Positions 32,721 through 44,877 of a stretch of DNA of 64,000 bases are shown here, piece after piece. Within the stretch, counting starts at the first letter, position 1. Each line of letters starts with the position of its first letter. The stretch comes from Lycium barbarum (taxonomy: Eukaryota; Streptophyta; Magnoliopsida; Solanales; Solanaceae). The notes beneath the pieces are model-generated. The model saw only the letters and a program-made list of their open reading frames with translations, was not told where the DNA came from and ran no database searches. A program made the position numbers and the translations under genes. Location of the stretch: contig NC_083345.1 of assembly GCF_019175385.1 (NCBI RefSeq), positions 118,113,657 through 118,177,656 of the forward strand, given 5' to 3'.

Positions 32721-33913
32721 ACTCATCTCTTCATTCATTGCATCAATCCACTTTTGAGAGTAAGAGCTTTCCATGGCTTGATGAAAGTTGATTGGATCAT
32801 CTTCCATCACTCGAATGTCATCCTCATCTTCTTGGAGAAACACAATATAATCGTCTGGAATTGAACTTCTCCTCTCTCTAGTAGATATTTTTGATGGCAT
32901 TGGTTTCAGAGGTTGTAAAGTTTGTTCAAGGACATTGTTTTGATCTGGAGTTGCTTCTTGAACAATTTCAGGTATGGGAGACTATTTCTGAGCATTGTCA
33001 ATAGCAATTAGAGGAATACTTAAAGGAATTTCAACATACTCCTCTTCAAAGACAAAGTCCTTTATTCTTTCTTCCCCAGCAAACTCGACATCCTCGAAGA
33101 ACCGCACATTAATTGTATCAAAAATAGCCTTAGTAGTGGGATCATAGAATTTGTAACCCCTAGACCTTTCAGAGTATCGAATAAAATAGCAACTGATTGT
33201 CCTTGAGTCCAGTTTCTTTTCATTTGGCCTATAAGGCCTTGCCTCAGCTGGACATCCCCAAATGTGCAAATGATTTAAGCTAGGCTTTTTGCCTGTCCAA
33301 AGCTCATAGGGGGTCTTATTAGTTGCCTTAGTCAGGACTCTATTGAGTATATATGTTGTGGTCTTTAATGCTTCTCCCCAGAGTGAATCAGGTAAGGTAG
33401 AATGACTAATCATACTTCTCACCATATCTTTAAGCGATCTGTTTCGTCTTTCAGCAACACCATTCATAGTGGACGAACCCGGCATGGCGTACTGTGGGAC
33501 TATACCGCATTGCTCTAGGAATTTCGCAAATGGTCCTGGACGTTGTTCACCTGATGCATCATATCTACTGTAGTATTCACCGCCAGGTCAGATCTAATGT
33601 TTTTTATACTTTTGCCAAGTTGGTTTTCAACTTCAGCCTTATAATTTTTTAACACATCCAGTGATTGCAATTTTTCATGAATGAGATAAAGGTAGCCATA
33701 TCTTGAGAAGTCGTCTGTGAAAGTTATAAAATATTGTTGACCATTCCAAGAAGCCATAGGAAACGGTCCACAAATATCAGTATGTATAAGCTCTAAGACG
33801 TCTGATTTCTTATTGGCTCCAAATCTCCTTATATTTGTTTGTTTCCCCTTAATACAATTTACATATATATCAAAATCTGAAAAATCAAGGGGACCGAGAA
33901 TACCGTCTGACAC
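32721..33913 (-). pseudogene. Integrase of the second copia element, broken
   Basis: Reads VLELIHTDICGPFPMASWNG (first Asp), ITFTDDFSRYGYLYLIHEK and [10 protein letters not shown] (second Asp, then frame loss). After a frameshift near 33500: [20 protein letters not shown] with the catalytic Glu kept, [20 protein letters not shown] and [20 protein letters not shown]. The C-terminal linker toward reverse transcriptase ([20 protein letters not shown]) is in broken frames. Confidence 0.88.
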
Positions 33914-34182
33914 AAGTCTCTAAATTCTCCTTTTGGAGATATGACCTAATCTCTTGTGCCACAACAAAGCTGAATTTTCGCCGGTTAATTTGTGTTTATT
34001 ACCAATTATATTAACATGCAAGGATTCATTATACGAGCAATTGTGTCAATTAAATATAGATTATCGTATCCTGATAAAGAATCGGATCCAACCAATTTTG
34101 AATTATGAGAAAGACTAAATTTTGCATTTCTAAATGAACAACAATAACCAAATTTGTCCAAAGCTGAAGTGGAAATCCTATT

Positions 34183-34711
34183 TCATCTAAAAGACGGTAC
34201 AATAAAAGTCTCATTCAGATCCAAATAAAAACCAGTTCTTAACAATAATCTAAAAATTCCAATTGCTTCGACTTCCACCGACTTGCCATCACCAACGTAA
34301 ATGTATCTTTCAACATTATTAGGCTTTCGGCAATTCAGGCAACCCTGCATAGACACATTGATGTGAGTAGTTGCACCAGAATCTAGCCACCATGTGTGTC
34401 GTGGTACCGAAGTCAAATTAACCTCAGAACAAACAAAATTAAGAAGCATACCTTTCTTTGCATGCCAGGCGTGATAGTTAGAGCACTGGTTCTTCTTATG
34501 ACCTGCAGTTCCGCAAAAGAAACAACCATCTATAGGTGGTTCCTTATGTTGTTTCTTCTGTGGTGCCATATCCGCAACTTCCTTATTCTTTCTCTTCTTG
34601 TCTTTTCTTTTGTCCTTTGGAAAAAGGCGAAGTGAATACTTTCTGTCTTTTCTTGCTTCAATCTATCCTTTTCCTGAACACAATGTGAGATGAGCTCATT
34701 CAGAGACCAAG
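34183..34711 (-). pseudogene. Gag C-terminus and protease of the second copia element
   Basis: A CCHC zinc knuckle (CFFCGTAGHKKNQC) is followed by the protease site WWLDSGATTHI and YIYVGDGKSVEVEAIG. This piece joins the gag N-terminus at 40885-41330; the CACTA transposon at 34715-40844 separates them. A stop at FIVPSFR (34183-34185) ends the open frame before the pre-integrase region. Confidence 0.9.
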
Positions 34712-34980
34712 TCTCACTACAAAAAAATGCTAGATTTGCAGAGGTTTAATTGCGGGGGTTATTATAGCCGTCGTAAAATTATACTAATTGTGGAGGTTAG
34801 TGTAGGCCCCACTATTTTTCATTAGATTTGCGGGGGTTTTAACCCCCGCTCGACCTATTAAAAAAAAAAGGGTGCCACAACTATATACCCAAAACCTCGT
34901 TTTTTTTAATTCTGCCCCTCATTTTTTGCCAAACCCACCAGAACACTCTCTCTCAAATTTCTCCACTCTCACACTCTCTC

Positions 34981-34987
34981 TATAAAA
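34981..34987 (+). promoter_or_regulatory. Candidate TATA box of the CACTA transcription unit
   Basis: TATAAAA follows a CT-rich stretch (CTCTCACACTCTCTC), about 270 bases inside the left terminus. It is upstream of every coding remnant of the element, so one promoter would serve the fused transcript. Inferred. Confidence 0.45.
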
Positions 34988-36499
34988 TTTCCCCAAATCG
35001 CTCATATTTTCAGATTTCTTAGAAAATCTAAGGTTGAAGATCCAAAATAAATGTTGAAAATCAAAAATCAATGTTGAAAATATAAGATTTCTTCAAGTTT
35101 CCACTGATTTTCAGGTATTCTTCTTCCTTTTTTTTAATTTTTCTCTACAAATTGTTATTTAGTTTATTTTCATCTTGCATGTGGATTTTCTATGCATCAA
35201 TGTTGGATTTTTGTATTTTTCCACAATTAAAATTGACAGTTTTAAGGCATTGAACTATGGAATTGATAGTTTGAAGGTATACGTAGTTGTTGTGATTTGG
35301 ATAATAACAAGAAATAACAACAGTAAATAGCATTTGTTTGATCCTTTGATTTGGATTTTGGAACTTATGAACTCGTTATTTTGAATCAGAAATCGGTGAA
35401 TTAGTAAATAAAAAATGTCACTACAAATTGTGATTTAATTTAATTTGTAACCTGCGTGTGGATTTTCTCTGCATAGTTGTGTTTTTTTTTCCCACTGATT
35501 CTACTGAAATTAACATGAATCAGTAGAATCGGTGGTGATAAACTTAGTATGTGAATTATTTGTGTTTTGTAAGTAATGTTCTCTCTAGTTAGGTTTTTTC
35601 TATATTGCTCTCTTTTTTCATTTGGCGGTGTTCTTAATTTCGGTGTTTTGGAGATAATCTTACTGACATTTTAATGTTAGCGCTAAAAGTACTAAAAATC
35701 GATGTGCTGGTTTACAAGATATATATCATATAAAAATCAGTTGAAAGTCCAAGCGGTTATTAACTGTAAAATTAAAAAGAAAAAGAATCAGTTGATTTAG
35801 GCATATTATCAAACACCCTCGGTGAAGCAGAGGCCAAAATTGATATAGCCCTGACATGCAGGTGAACTAAACAAAACACATAACAGAGAACTATGGAACC
35901 CAAATTGAGAAACTTAGAAATTTAAAAAAGAAAATCTTATGCATGCACGTTTGATAATTGCCACCAAACCAAGCAAACAATTAGGTATTTGTGTGAATCG
36001 AGTTAGATTTCAAATTCTAGCTTATTACGACTTAGGTAGTTGTGTTTATCTATGGAGAAATTGGAAATTTAGTTTAGATTTGTGTGTGAATCTACTTAGA
36101 TAGTTGTGTTATTAGACAATGGAATTAACTGGACTAGTTTGTAAAATTTTATATCTGAAGTAAAGCAGCAAATTTTGGCTATCTCACGTATGCTTGTATA
36201 ATTTTGGCTAGACAACTCATGATGATGACTAGTTCTAATCTCTGGTCAACCAAAAGATGATGACTAGTTTACATTCTGCCTCTACTACTTGTTTGTTGTA
36301 TACTTCCTACTTCTCAGTTATCAGCTTTTTGTTTCATTAATCGCTTCAAACCAAACAACAAACTTATTTGTATTGGGTTTCTGATGTGCAATTCTGTCTC
36401 GACTAATACATGATAATTTAAGCACAAATATTGTTCTGTTTATGCTATATCCATAAATTAGGTTACCAAAATGTTCTTTCGCATGAAATTCTGTAGGTT

Positions 36500-37138
36500 A
36501 TATTCAACTCTTCTTCTCAAAAATCTGATTTTGTTCATCAGTTTCACTTGTGGAAAGGTTATAAACCAGTACTCCCCGATGGATAAATCTTGGATTGGAA
36601 TGCCTAGAACCACAACTAAATATTTGATTGGGTTGAATCAATTTCTAGATTTTTCATTTACGAACGGAGCTGTAAGAAATAAAATAAAATGTCCGTGAAC
36701 TAAATGTGGGAATGAGAAGTGGCAGACTAGAAATATAGTGTACAATCGTTTGATCGACAAGCCATTCCCTCAAAATTATGTCACTTGGGCTATGCAAGGG
36801 GAAACATATCTATTGCAAAACTCCGGAAATATAGAGATTATCCCAGATACATTGCCTCCTGAAAATCCTATAGAATTATTAATTAATGAAGCATTTCAGG
36901 ACTCAAGGCATAAGCACATTGATGTAGATCCGTCACAAGTAGTTGGAGAAGAAGAAATGTTAAATGATACGCCTTAAAATAACAAAGATTTTTTTGAGTT
37001 GCTTAGAGATGGAAGTGAAGAATTATTTGAAGGGTCCAAGTACTCAAAGCTAGAGTTTTTGTTAAAGTTGTATCACATAAAGTGTTCGTCTGGGCTAAGT
37101 GACAAGGGAATGACTATGATTCTAGATCTACTTAGGGA
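36500..37138 (+). pseudogene. CACTA TNP2 transposase, N-terminal remnant
   Basis: MDKSWIGMPRTTTKYLIGL, FLDFSFTNGAVRNKIKCP and TKCGNEKWQTRNIVYNRL match the transposase-associated domain found at the N-terminus of TNP2 proteins. A stop (TGA) replaces the residue after KCP, where the zinc-binding Cys is expected. A second frame from 36738 to 36977 continues (YVTWAMQGETYLLQN) and, after a TAA, FELLRDGSEELFEGSKYSKL and LYHIKCSSGLSDKGMTMILD, the start of the TNP2 core. The text then switches abruptly at about 37138 to a different gene, so the catalytic TNP2 body has been deleted. Confidence 0.85.
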
Positions 37139-40100
37139 CGTATTGTGGTTGATTTTGACGACTTAGATTCTCCTATTGGCGAAGGACAAGGCATTCTTGC
37201 AGGTTTTTGTGGAATTTTAGCAAAAGACAGCTCCATATTTCTAGTTCACTTTGAAAAATGGTCGGATTTACCTGTAGCATACTTCAACAATTGCTTTGAT
37301 CAATTTATAAAGGTATAGGCTATAATGAGGCTTAATTTCCTCTTTTCTTATATTTAATCATAACTAATCACCCATGATTTGGTTAGGAATTGTTTGTGAC
37401 ATAGAAAACTGTTCACATATGCAAAAGCTAATATATTTAAGCGCTAAATAGTAGACGAAATGTGTGCTTGCTTATATTGGATAACTCTTTCCTTACCTTA
37501 AATTTATGTCATTGGACTGTATTTTTGCATATAATAGATAATCTAACCATTTCTTTTATTCTTGCAGCCGCGATTATTTTTTAGGACCAGCGAGTCAAAT
37601 GCAAGGCGATATGCATATAGTTCGATGTGTAAGAAGTGGGGTGCAAGAAGGCTAAAGTTGTTTAATGCAATTGATGACCCACTTAAGAGCTGAGATCAGA
37701 TAAGAGCTGAGGCAATTAATAAAGTTCCAGATGGGATTCCACGGGATCAATGGATTTCTTATGTTGATTACCGCCTTAAAGAAAAAACAAGGGTATTTAT
37801 TTAAATGCTTCAATTGGTATGTGTAATTATATAGCTATTTGTTTATATATCTTAACTTTTGAGTATCTTTTTGTAAGGAAATGTGCAAAAAAATGCTGAA
37901 ATTCGGAAGACACAAACCATTTCGCACATCGGTGGCTCCAAACCCAACTCCAGAAGAAGGGCTGAAATGGTGAATGTTTTTGCTTCATTTTGGATTACTT
38001 GAGTGAAACTAGAATCTGTTCCTAGTTAGTTAAGTTATTGTGGCTTTGATTTTTCTATTTATAGATGGCTAATAGCGGACAAAATCTTGGACGAGGTCAA
38101 CTTTATCTTGCTACTCATAGGAATGAAGATAGATCACATGTTAATGAGGCAGCAAAAGAGATATGTGTAAGTTTTTATGTAATTGTGGATTCAGTAAATT
38201 TCTTCAAATCATCTTCCAAGTGGATAGTTCTTATTGTAATCTATGTAGATATAGTTTGACATGATTCTTGACAATATGAGTACATTTATGAGGACCTTGT
38301 CCAAAAATGAATACATTTACAAGGACCTTAATGATATTAGAGTTTGGAAAACTGTCTGTTCTTGGTTTTAACCAGAATAGTTCCAAACTTTAGTTGAGTG
38401 TTAAAATGAGAAAATGTAGTAAGCTCATACCAGAATGCTTGCAACCATCATTAAGGTAAATATTAAGATAGGGAAAATGGTTGGCAAAGCAGTGAGTAGA
38501 AGTGAGGAATTTTTTCTTTTTGATCAAGTAGAAGTGAGGAATTATGATGCAATAAGAAGGTTTGGAAAAACAAGGCCAGGGAGTCTAAAAAATCTGCTTT
38601 AATTTATTTTTATCTTGTCAACTTGTACTTGAGTTAATCGTGTGTGCTGTGTTTGGGAAAAAATTGAGCAAGCCATGACTCCACCATCATTAGGGTAAAT
38701 GTTAAGATAGGGAAAATGGTTGGCAAAGCAGTGAGTAGAAGTGAGGATTTTTTTCTTTTTGATCAAGTAGAAGTGAGGAATTATGATGCAATAAGAAGGT
38801 TTGGAAAAACAAGGCCAAGAAGTCTAAAAAATCTGCTTTAATTTATTTTTATCTTGTCAACTGGTACTTGAGTTAATCGTGTGTGCTGTGTTTAGGAAAA
38901 AATTGAGCAAGCCATGACTCAAAGCACCACAGATGAGTCCGAGATTTCGCCAAATGATGTCGTCGGAAAGGTACTAGGAAAAGACCATTCTGGACGGGTA
39001 AGGTGCTTGGGATTAGGAGTCGTCCCAAGTAGAGCTTTTAAACAAACAAGACCCCGTTATAGTGATTTGAATGCTTCAAGTTACAATAATGGTTCATGTT
39101 CTTCGCAATGGCAAGAGAAGTACAATCAGATGTTGAGTGCTCACAACAAAAGCCAAGACAGCCTCAATTTTCTGATGAATGCTCACACTGAAATGGTGAG
39201 CGCTTTCAAGATGTATATGATAAGGAAAGAAGGGAGAATACCTAAAGAATTTGCTGGGATCTTTGTTTCTACTACTCCTCCTTCAACGGTAAGATTGTTA
39301 ACTTTGAAATATAACTTACTCACATCCTAGATTAATCTCACACTATAATCCCTTCATTGTAGACTTGTTGGAACCTGAAGTAGTTCCTTCTTTGTACCTT
39401 TTTCTGTTAAGATGATGATAATGTCAGTAGTTATGCTCTAGTTTTATTGTCATTCTTCAAGAATGGATACCTAGGGAATCTGGATCTAGACAACAAATAT
39501 AAAGGTACATTTTTTGATAGCTACTTTATTGATGGATGATACTCTGTGTCCCTTCAATAATAGGACAGAGATTTTGTTGATATGGACATCCTTTTTATTG
39601 TTTTAGATGGTCTAAATTTTGGACAAGATTTGAAGGTTAAGTAGACACCGCACCGCCTCAGGAAATCAGTCAAAAAACTGGACCCATTAATCAACCCCAT
39701 AATTTGATTCTCTTAATTAATTTATCTTCACCTGTGAAAATTAACATGGACTGAAAATGGATATTATATAGTTAAGGTTACAAAAGATTCAGAGGGGTTG
39801 TGTAGAAATTAGGAGGAAAGTTAAGATATACTATATATATTTGGGAACTTTGCAGAAGTTGGCAGAAGTTGAAAGGGAAATGAGCTTAATGAGGACAGTT
39901 GTGTCTCAAATATATGTAGTGTGTATTTGTCATGGAAGATTATAGATTATTGTAATGCCCTTATACTTTGTAAACTATCACTTGAATCAGTGCTAAGAAA
40001 AATAATTCTCTCCTTTTATCAATGAATCAGGAGGACTGTCTGTTAGAGCTATTGATTCAAACATAAGTAGCATGAGCAATTATATCTCTGATTATGAGGA

Positions 40101-40219
40101 TTTGATCATTAGTTATTTTAAATTCTTTTTTGTAGCCAAGTGATGCAGCTAGTGGACACACTTCACCCACGAACGTAAGAAGATCATTTGGTGGCAGTAA
40201 TCGTAATGGCAACCAATGA
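37139..40219 (+). pseudogene. CACTA second gene (Transposase_24/TNPA-like), six exons, one stop
   Basis: Exons by GT-AG reading: from about 37139 to 37312 (VVDFDDLDSPIGEGQGILAG), 37568-37792 (PRLFFRTSESNARRYA, DQWISYVDYRLKEKTR), 37878-37969 (EMCKKNAEIRKTQTISHIGG), 38065-38166 (SGQNLGRGQLYLATH), 38896-39288 (SPNDVVGKVLGKDHSGRVRC, then QWQEKYNQMLSAHNKSQDSL) and 40136-40219 ending NGNQ with TGA at 40217-40219. All junctions are phase 0. The only break I see is a TGA in exon 2 at DPLKS-stop-DQIR. The family accompanies TNP2 in plant CACTA elements and is thought to bind transposon ends (established for TNPA-type proteins, inferred here). No own start codon is visible; it lies right after the TNP2 remnant. 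Confidence 0.85.
38443..38920 (+). repeat. Direct duplication (about 240 bp, two units) across an intron-exon border
   Basis: ACCATCATTARGGTAAATRT through GAGCAAGCCATGACTC occurs at 38444-38681 and again at 38684-38920 with a few substitutions and one indel. Each unit contains the splice acceptor and first exon bases GAAAAAATTGAGCAAGCCATGACTC, so the gene has two copies of the exon 5 acceptor. Confidence 0.92.
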
Positions 40220-40884
40220 AGTTCCGTGCAATTGTATTAGACAATTAAGTATGGTAGTTGATTGAATAGACGTAGCAGATCCTTTATGATTAGTGGTCTG
40301 AGTGGATGTGTTTAATGTTAGTTTTTGAGACTAATGAGGATACTGATGTTGGAGTGAATGTGTTTAATATTAGGTTTGAGACTAATGATAATACTTGCTT
40401 TATGTTAATGTCAATATGGCTTAATAATACATTGATGTTACTTGATTTTAGTAAACAATTTGAATAATAAATTGATGCTTCATTATATTAATATATTCTC
40501 AATCAGATTTGGAGTAATAATTGTCCGAAAAAAAGGTATCAGAATAGCATTGCTAGCGATAGGTTGTAACCCCTGCTAAATAAATGAATTGTGGGGGTTT
40601 TAACCCCCAGAACATTTTTTAATAAAAAAATAAATAGAAATTGCGGAGGTCAGAACCGCCGCTACATACATCACACAACCGCCGTAATTGTGCTGCAGCG
40701 GCCAGGAAAACAACCTCCGCAAAATGTTTGCGGCGACCAGAATTGGGGGGGTTTTGTGGACCGCTGCTACAGCGTATAGCGGGGGTTGACAACCGCCGCA
40801 ATGTGTGAATTTAACCCCCGCAAATGGAGCCTTTTCTTGTAGTGTCTCTTTCTGACAATTATAGCTCACCTTAAAATGACTAAA

Positions 40885-41330
40885 CTATGATGGAAGGGAT
40901 ATTAAAACCAGATGCACTAGCAAGTCCTCAGAGAGTTCCAGCTTAAGTGCTTTCAACTTTGAAGCAAGATGAGACATCTGCATGATGCACTCCCTGATGT
41001 TACCTTTTCCTTGGTATCTCATTGAAGTCAGACTTGTCAAAAGTGTACCAATTTCATCCTTTTCACTCTTGACAAATACTTTTTCAATTTCAGCAATAAA
41101 TTCCTTAGCCGTCTTAACCTTGTCAGACATAGTGCCCCTTAATGATTCTGGAATGGCCTTCTTCATGATCATCATACACATGCGATTTGATCTCTCCCAC
41201 CTTTCCATCTCCCTCTTTTCATTAGAGGTACTCTTGTCTGTAAGAGGTGGTGGAGAGTTAGTCCTTAACGCAAGGTCGAGATCCATGACTCCGAGAACTA
41301 TGTTAAGGTTCTCTTGCCATGATTGTGCTA
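40885..41330 (-). pseudogene. Gag N-terminal part of the second copia element
   Basis: Reads WQENLNIVLGVMDLDLALR, then EKREMERWERSNRMCMMIMK, VKTAKEFIAEIEKVF and LTSMRYQGKGNIRECIMQMS, a copia gag core. A stop (VLISLPS-stop) lies just before the CACTA junction. The segment upstream of WQENL is closed by stops, so the true start is lost. It pairs with the zinc-knuckle piece at 34183-34711. Confidence 0.88.
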
Positions 41331-42452
41331 TTTAGCATGGGAATGGAATTGATGTTGGCAGTAATACTTGCGGGTGTAATTTCAGCTGAATCAAAGAACA
41401 ATTACAAAATAAACCCACATAAGTTTTATATCAAAACTGAAAATAAATTTGAATAAAGGTAAACCCCATCTCAAGATACCTAGCACTCCATTAACATTTC
41501 ATCTTTGGACAAAATATTAACTTGTCAGTGATATCTTGTCGTAGTAATCAAACACTGATAATAAAAGAACATGTCGAATAGTAAATTTTCCTTTGGGCCG
41601 ATTTAATTATTCACACGTAAAACCAAATAATTATTACATGTTTATTACCACAAAATGCACATGTAATTCTGTTAAACATTAATCTTCCTTTGGGCCGATC
41701 AATGGTCACATAGGTTACACACACAACTTCACAAGAGAGGTCACTTTGGCGACATCTAGCTTCAACTTGTTCATCTCAAAATATATTTATAACTATTCCA
41801 ATATTCAAATTTAAATTCACAATAAGAGGAACTTATAAATTTCCAAGCCAGATGTGGGCCTGAAGTTTATGCCCAAGATGTTGAATACAAGTATATTTAA
41901 TTACTGAATTACTACCAAAGGAAATTATCTAAAAAATTATCACATTAATAGTTCATGGCAGCAAGCATATGTCACAAAAGAGACACTTAAAACCAAAAAA
42001 AAAAAAATTTACGTAGTGGTAGTTTCACGTTTGTCCATAACCAGAAAGTGGTGGCTGCCTTTTTTTTTTATTATTATTATATAGTCCACACAGAAAATCA
42101 AAATATTTGAGAAAAAAAATTCTCCTTGAACCTTTAACCAGTATTTACATGCTGCAAAAAAACAATTCTTGGTAATTTGCTGAAAATCAAAATTAGATAA
42201 ACCTTAAGAACTACAAAAGCATTTTAATGCCTGAACATGATTTAATACCCCAAAAAAAAGAAAAAGAAAACAACGAATGAATCAAGTAGTACTTTTGTTA
42301 AAGTCATATTAAACAAATACAAATTTGTTATTAGGAACCACACCACATAATTCTGAAACTGAAATAGCCATGTAATAGTGCCGAAAGAATTTTTCAGAAA
42401 CTTAATAACTTTTTCTCAATGATTTAACGTGATAAAGGTTCATGATACCAAT
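41331..42452 (-). other. Leader region of the second copia element
   Basis: About 1.1 kb between the 5' LTR and gag. No coding domain; AT-rich with A runs. The primer-binding site TTGGTATCATGAACC lies at its LTR-proximal end (about 42439-42451). Confidence 0.6.
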
Positions 42453-42909
42453 TGTTAGAACTAAATAGCTTTAAGATGAAATTCTTCATCTTTTCCCAAG
42501 AGCTATCATGTTAAAACATCAAGAATGTAAAATTAGATGCGGAAGCATACCTGAATCCATGACAAAACCGGATTTGGTCAACTAGCGATCTCTGACTTTC
42601 CAAACCTAGATGTAAGCCGTTTATTCTTTACTGAAGACGGGAAATTAGAAAAGAAGAAAAACTCAGGTCTGGTTTGGGGACCATACCCCTTATTTATAAT
42701 TGCACAAGTTATGTTAATATCTAGTTTAGCCCATCATTCAACTAGAAACTACAATTGGATTTTCACACATAGTAACCCATACTTTATGAGGTAAGGTCCA
42801 TATATTTTAGTCTTTAATAGATTATTTTTTATGAGGGCCAACCTTCTAATAATAACTAATAACATACAACTATTATTTATATATATGCGGAAGTCCATAA
42901 ATTCTTACA
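42453..42909 (-). repeat. 5' LTR of the second copia element
   Basis: 457 bp, same ends as 30316-30784. It differs by scattered substitutions and short indels (for example loss of the TTTAATTAGGCC block), so the insertion is older than the copia at 7944. Confidence 0.95.
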
Positions 42910-44416
42910 TATAACATTTTAATCTTGTGCGTAGATATATAAAGCCACCCTATAGATTGTATAGCAGCACCTTGTAAGCCTATATTATATTAATATACAT
43001 CTATATAGTAGTAATTAGCTATTAGGTTAACTAAGCTAAATAGGGAGAAAACGTGGCTGCCCCTAGTCCAAAGTTATCCAAATATATATAAGACAAAACT
43101 TAGTAGAAACAAAAAAGAGAATATAACTCACTAAAAAATAATACTACTCTCACTGATGACTGAAGGATTTTAAATATGTCAAATGTTTTTAAAAATTCAC
43201 AAGAAGATAATCAAAGGCGTTGAATAGGTCAAGAAGAGTTTATAGACCTGAAAAGGAAAAACAAAGTAAATAAAAACATAGTGTACTTGTTTTTTTACCC
43301 GTGAATCATTCTCTACGACCATGGATGTAGAGGGAAAAAAAAATTCAAAATCACTGCATAAAGCAAAAAAATAAAATTTACCTTCCGATTAATAATAACA
43401 AAAAAGGAAAAAATAAAGACGTAAGAATTATCCACCTCTTAGTTTTACTTTGATTCCTTCAATTTTTATTTTTATTTTTTTGGAAATTTCTCGTGAAATT
43501 CAAATACATACAAGCATTAAAGGGATGTTAAACTCAAAGGTTGAGTATCTGAATTGAGTAAGAAATACAAAAATGAGAAAATGGGGAAGGGGGAAAATAT
43601 TTTGATAAGTACGAATACAAAAATGAAAAATAAGGGGAAGAGAAAAAGTATTTTGCTTTAATTATTAAATCTAATAGACGTTAATCACATTAACTCTAGA
43701 GGTAGAGGAAAAAAAAAATTCAAGACTTCTGGTTTTAAAAATGAAAAAAGAAGAACTGAAACATGAGGAATAAAACAAAAGAAAAATAATAATTGTACCA
43801 CGTCACGTTCCTAAGATCAGCAAGCTATCAACAAAATTTAGACATTATTCTACTTTTTTGTGAAAAAAGGCTTATAACTAAAGTTATTTATAATACAAAT
43901 AGATAATCTTTAGGAATTTGTTATAGAATATACTTCTATTTTTATTAATTGGAATATATTTATAAAGTTATTATTACCTATTATTTTTATTTGTATAAAT
44001 ACAGATAGAGTTTTGATAATTATTAATAAAACAAGTTCTTATTCTTCTCATTTATTTCATTATAGAACGACATTAAGTTATATACTCAATTAGTATTTTT
44101 ACTTTTTGTTTTCAGCCTCGACAATAATATTTACTTTCTTATAGGAAATTTGTTACATAGCTTAAGGAGATATCATGATTTTAAAGAAATAAAAGAAGAA
44201 AAAAGACAAGTTGATAATGTAAGGTTAAAATTGAAATTTAAAAAAATTAATTAGGATAAAGGGGGAAAAATGACTATTGTTCAAAATTGAGGGAGAATTT
44301 AATGTTTAAAGCAAAGTTGGGAACTGAAAAATGATTTTCAACCATTGCTTTCGACACTAAAGTGCACAATTCATTTGCCCCCTGTGCTAGCTATCACTTT
44401 TTACCTTAAATATATA

Positions 44417-44677
44417 CTTTCTCCGTTTTAATTTATGCGACACATTTTAAATTTGAGAGTCGCATAATTTTTTTTTATCGGATCTTTTTATATATGTTTT
44501 TTAAATATTTTAAATTATTAATTATTGTAACATATAATTATTTTACGTAGTTCCAAAATACGCGGGGGGGGGGGGGGGGGGGGGGGGGGATCTAGAAATT
44601 ACATGTCTAAATTTATAGTCAAGATTTAAATGTTTAAATCCGAACGATGCCACATAAATTCGAACAGAACCAAATCT
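44417..44677. mobile_element. Stowaway-like MITE in copy B
   Basis: CTTTCTCCGTTTTAATTTATG to CCACATAAATTCGAACAG. It contains a run of 26 G at 44564-44589 where copies A and C read ATGGGAAAAA or ATGGGAGAAAA. Confidence 0.7.
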
Positions 44678-44877
44678 AAACACAATATAATGCAGTGGTA
44701 AAAAACTGGACCATTCTTATACTTGCAATTGTGTATAAAGTACAAAATCTTTGCTGCTTAAACAATCAGCACATACCTATTTATGATCATCAAAATTTAT
44801 ATGAAATTTCACCATATGTTTTCAACGTCAATAAAAAGAAAAGTGCTAGATACCATAACTAATGTGAGTATTTTGTC

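Larger units (their letters stand above)
34715..40844 (+). mobile_element. CACTA (En/Spm) DNA transposon, 6.1 kb, internally deleted
   Basis: Starts CACTACAAAAAAATGC and ends TTTTCTTGTAGTG, the diagnostic CACTA termini, with 3-bp duplications TCT at 34712-34714 and 40845-40847. Subterminal regions (34738-34860 and 40556-40830) carry many GCGGGGGTT/AACCCCCGC and CCGCCG-type motifs in both orientations, the usual transposase-binding array of this superfamily. Inside are a 5' TNP2 remnant and a Transposase_24-type gene on the plus strand. The DDE catalytic core is absent, so the element is non-autonomous. Confidence 0.95.
30316..42909 (-). mobile_element. Second Ty1/copia retrotransposon, 6.5 kb plus a nested CACTA, defective
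   Basis: LTRs at 30316-30784 and 42453-42909 run TGTTAGAAC to ATTCTTACA on the plus strand. Flanking duplications are TATAA at 30311-30315 and 42910-42914. On the minus strand the 5' LTR is followed by TTGGTATCATGAACC (primer site resembling initiator-Met, about 42439-42451), and the 3' LTR is preceded by CCAAGTGGGAGAT (polypurine tract, 30785-30797). Coding order is gag, protease, integrase, reverse transcriptase, RNase H. Removing the CACTA at 34715-40844 gives about 6.46 kb. Confidence 0.95.

Noticed and set aside
37898..37975. Frame reading MLKFGRHKPFRTSVAPNP
   Set aside because: Out of frame with the splice-consistent exon, which reads NAEIRKTQTISHIGGSKPNS and matches the transposase family.
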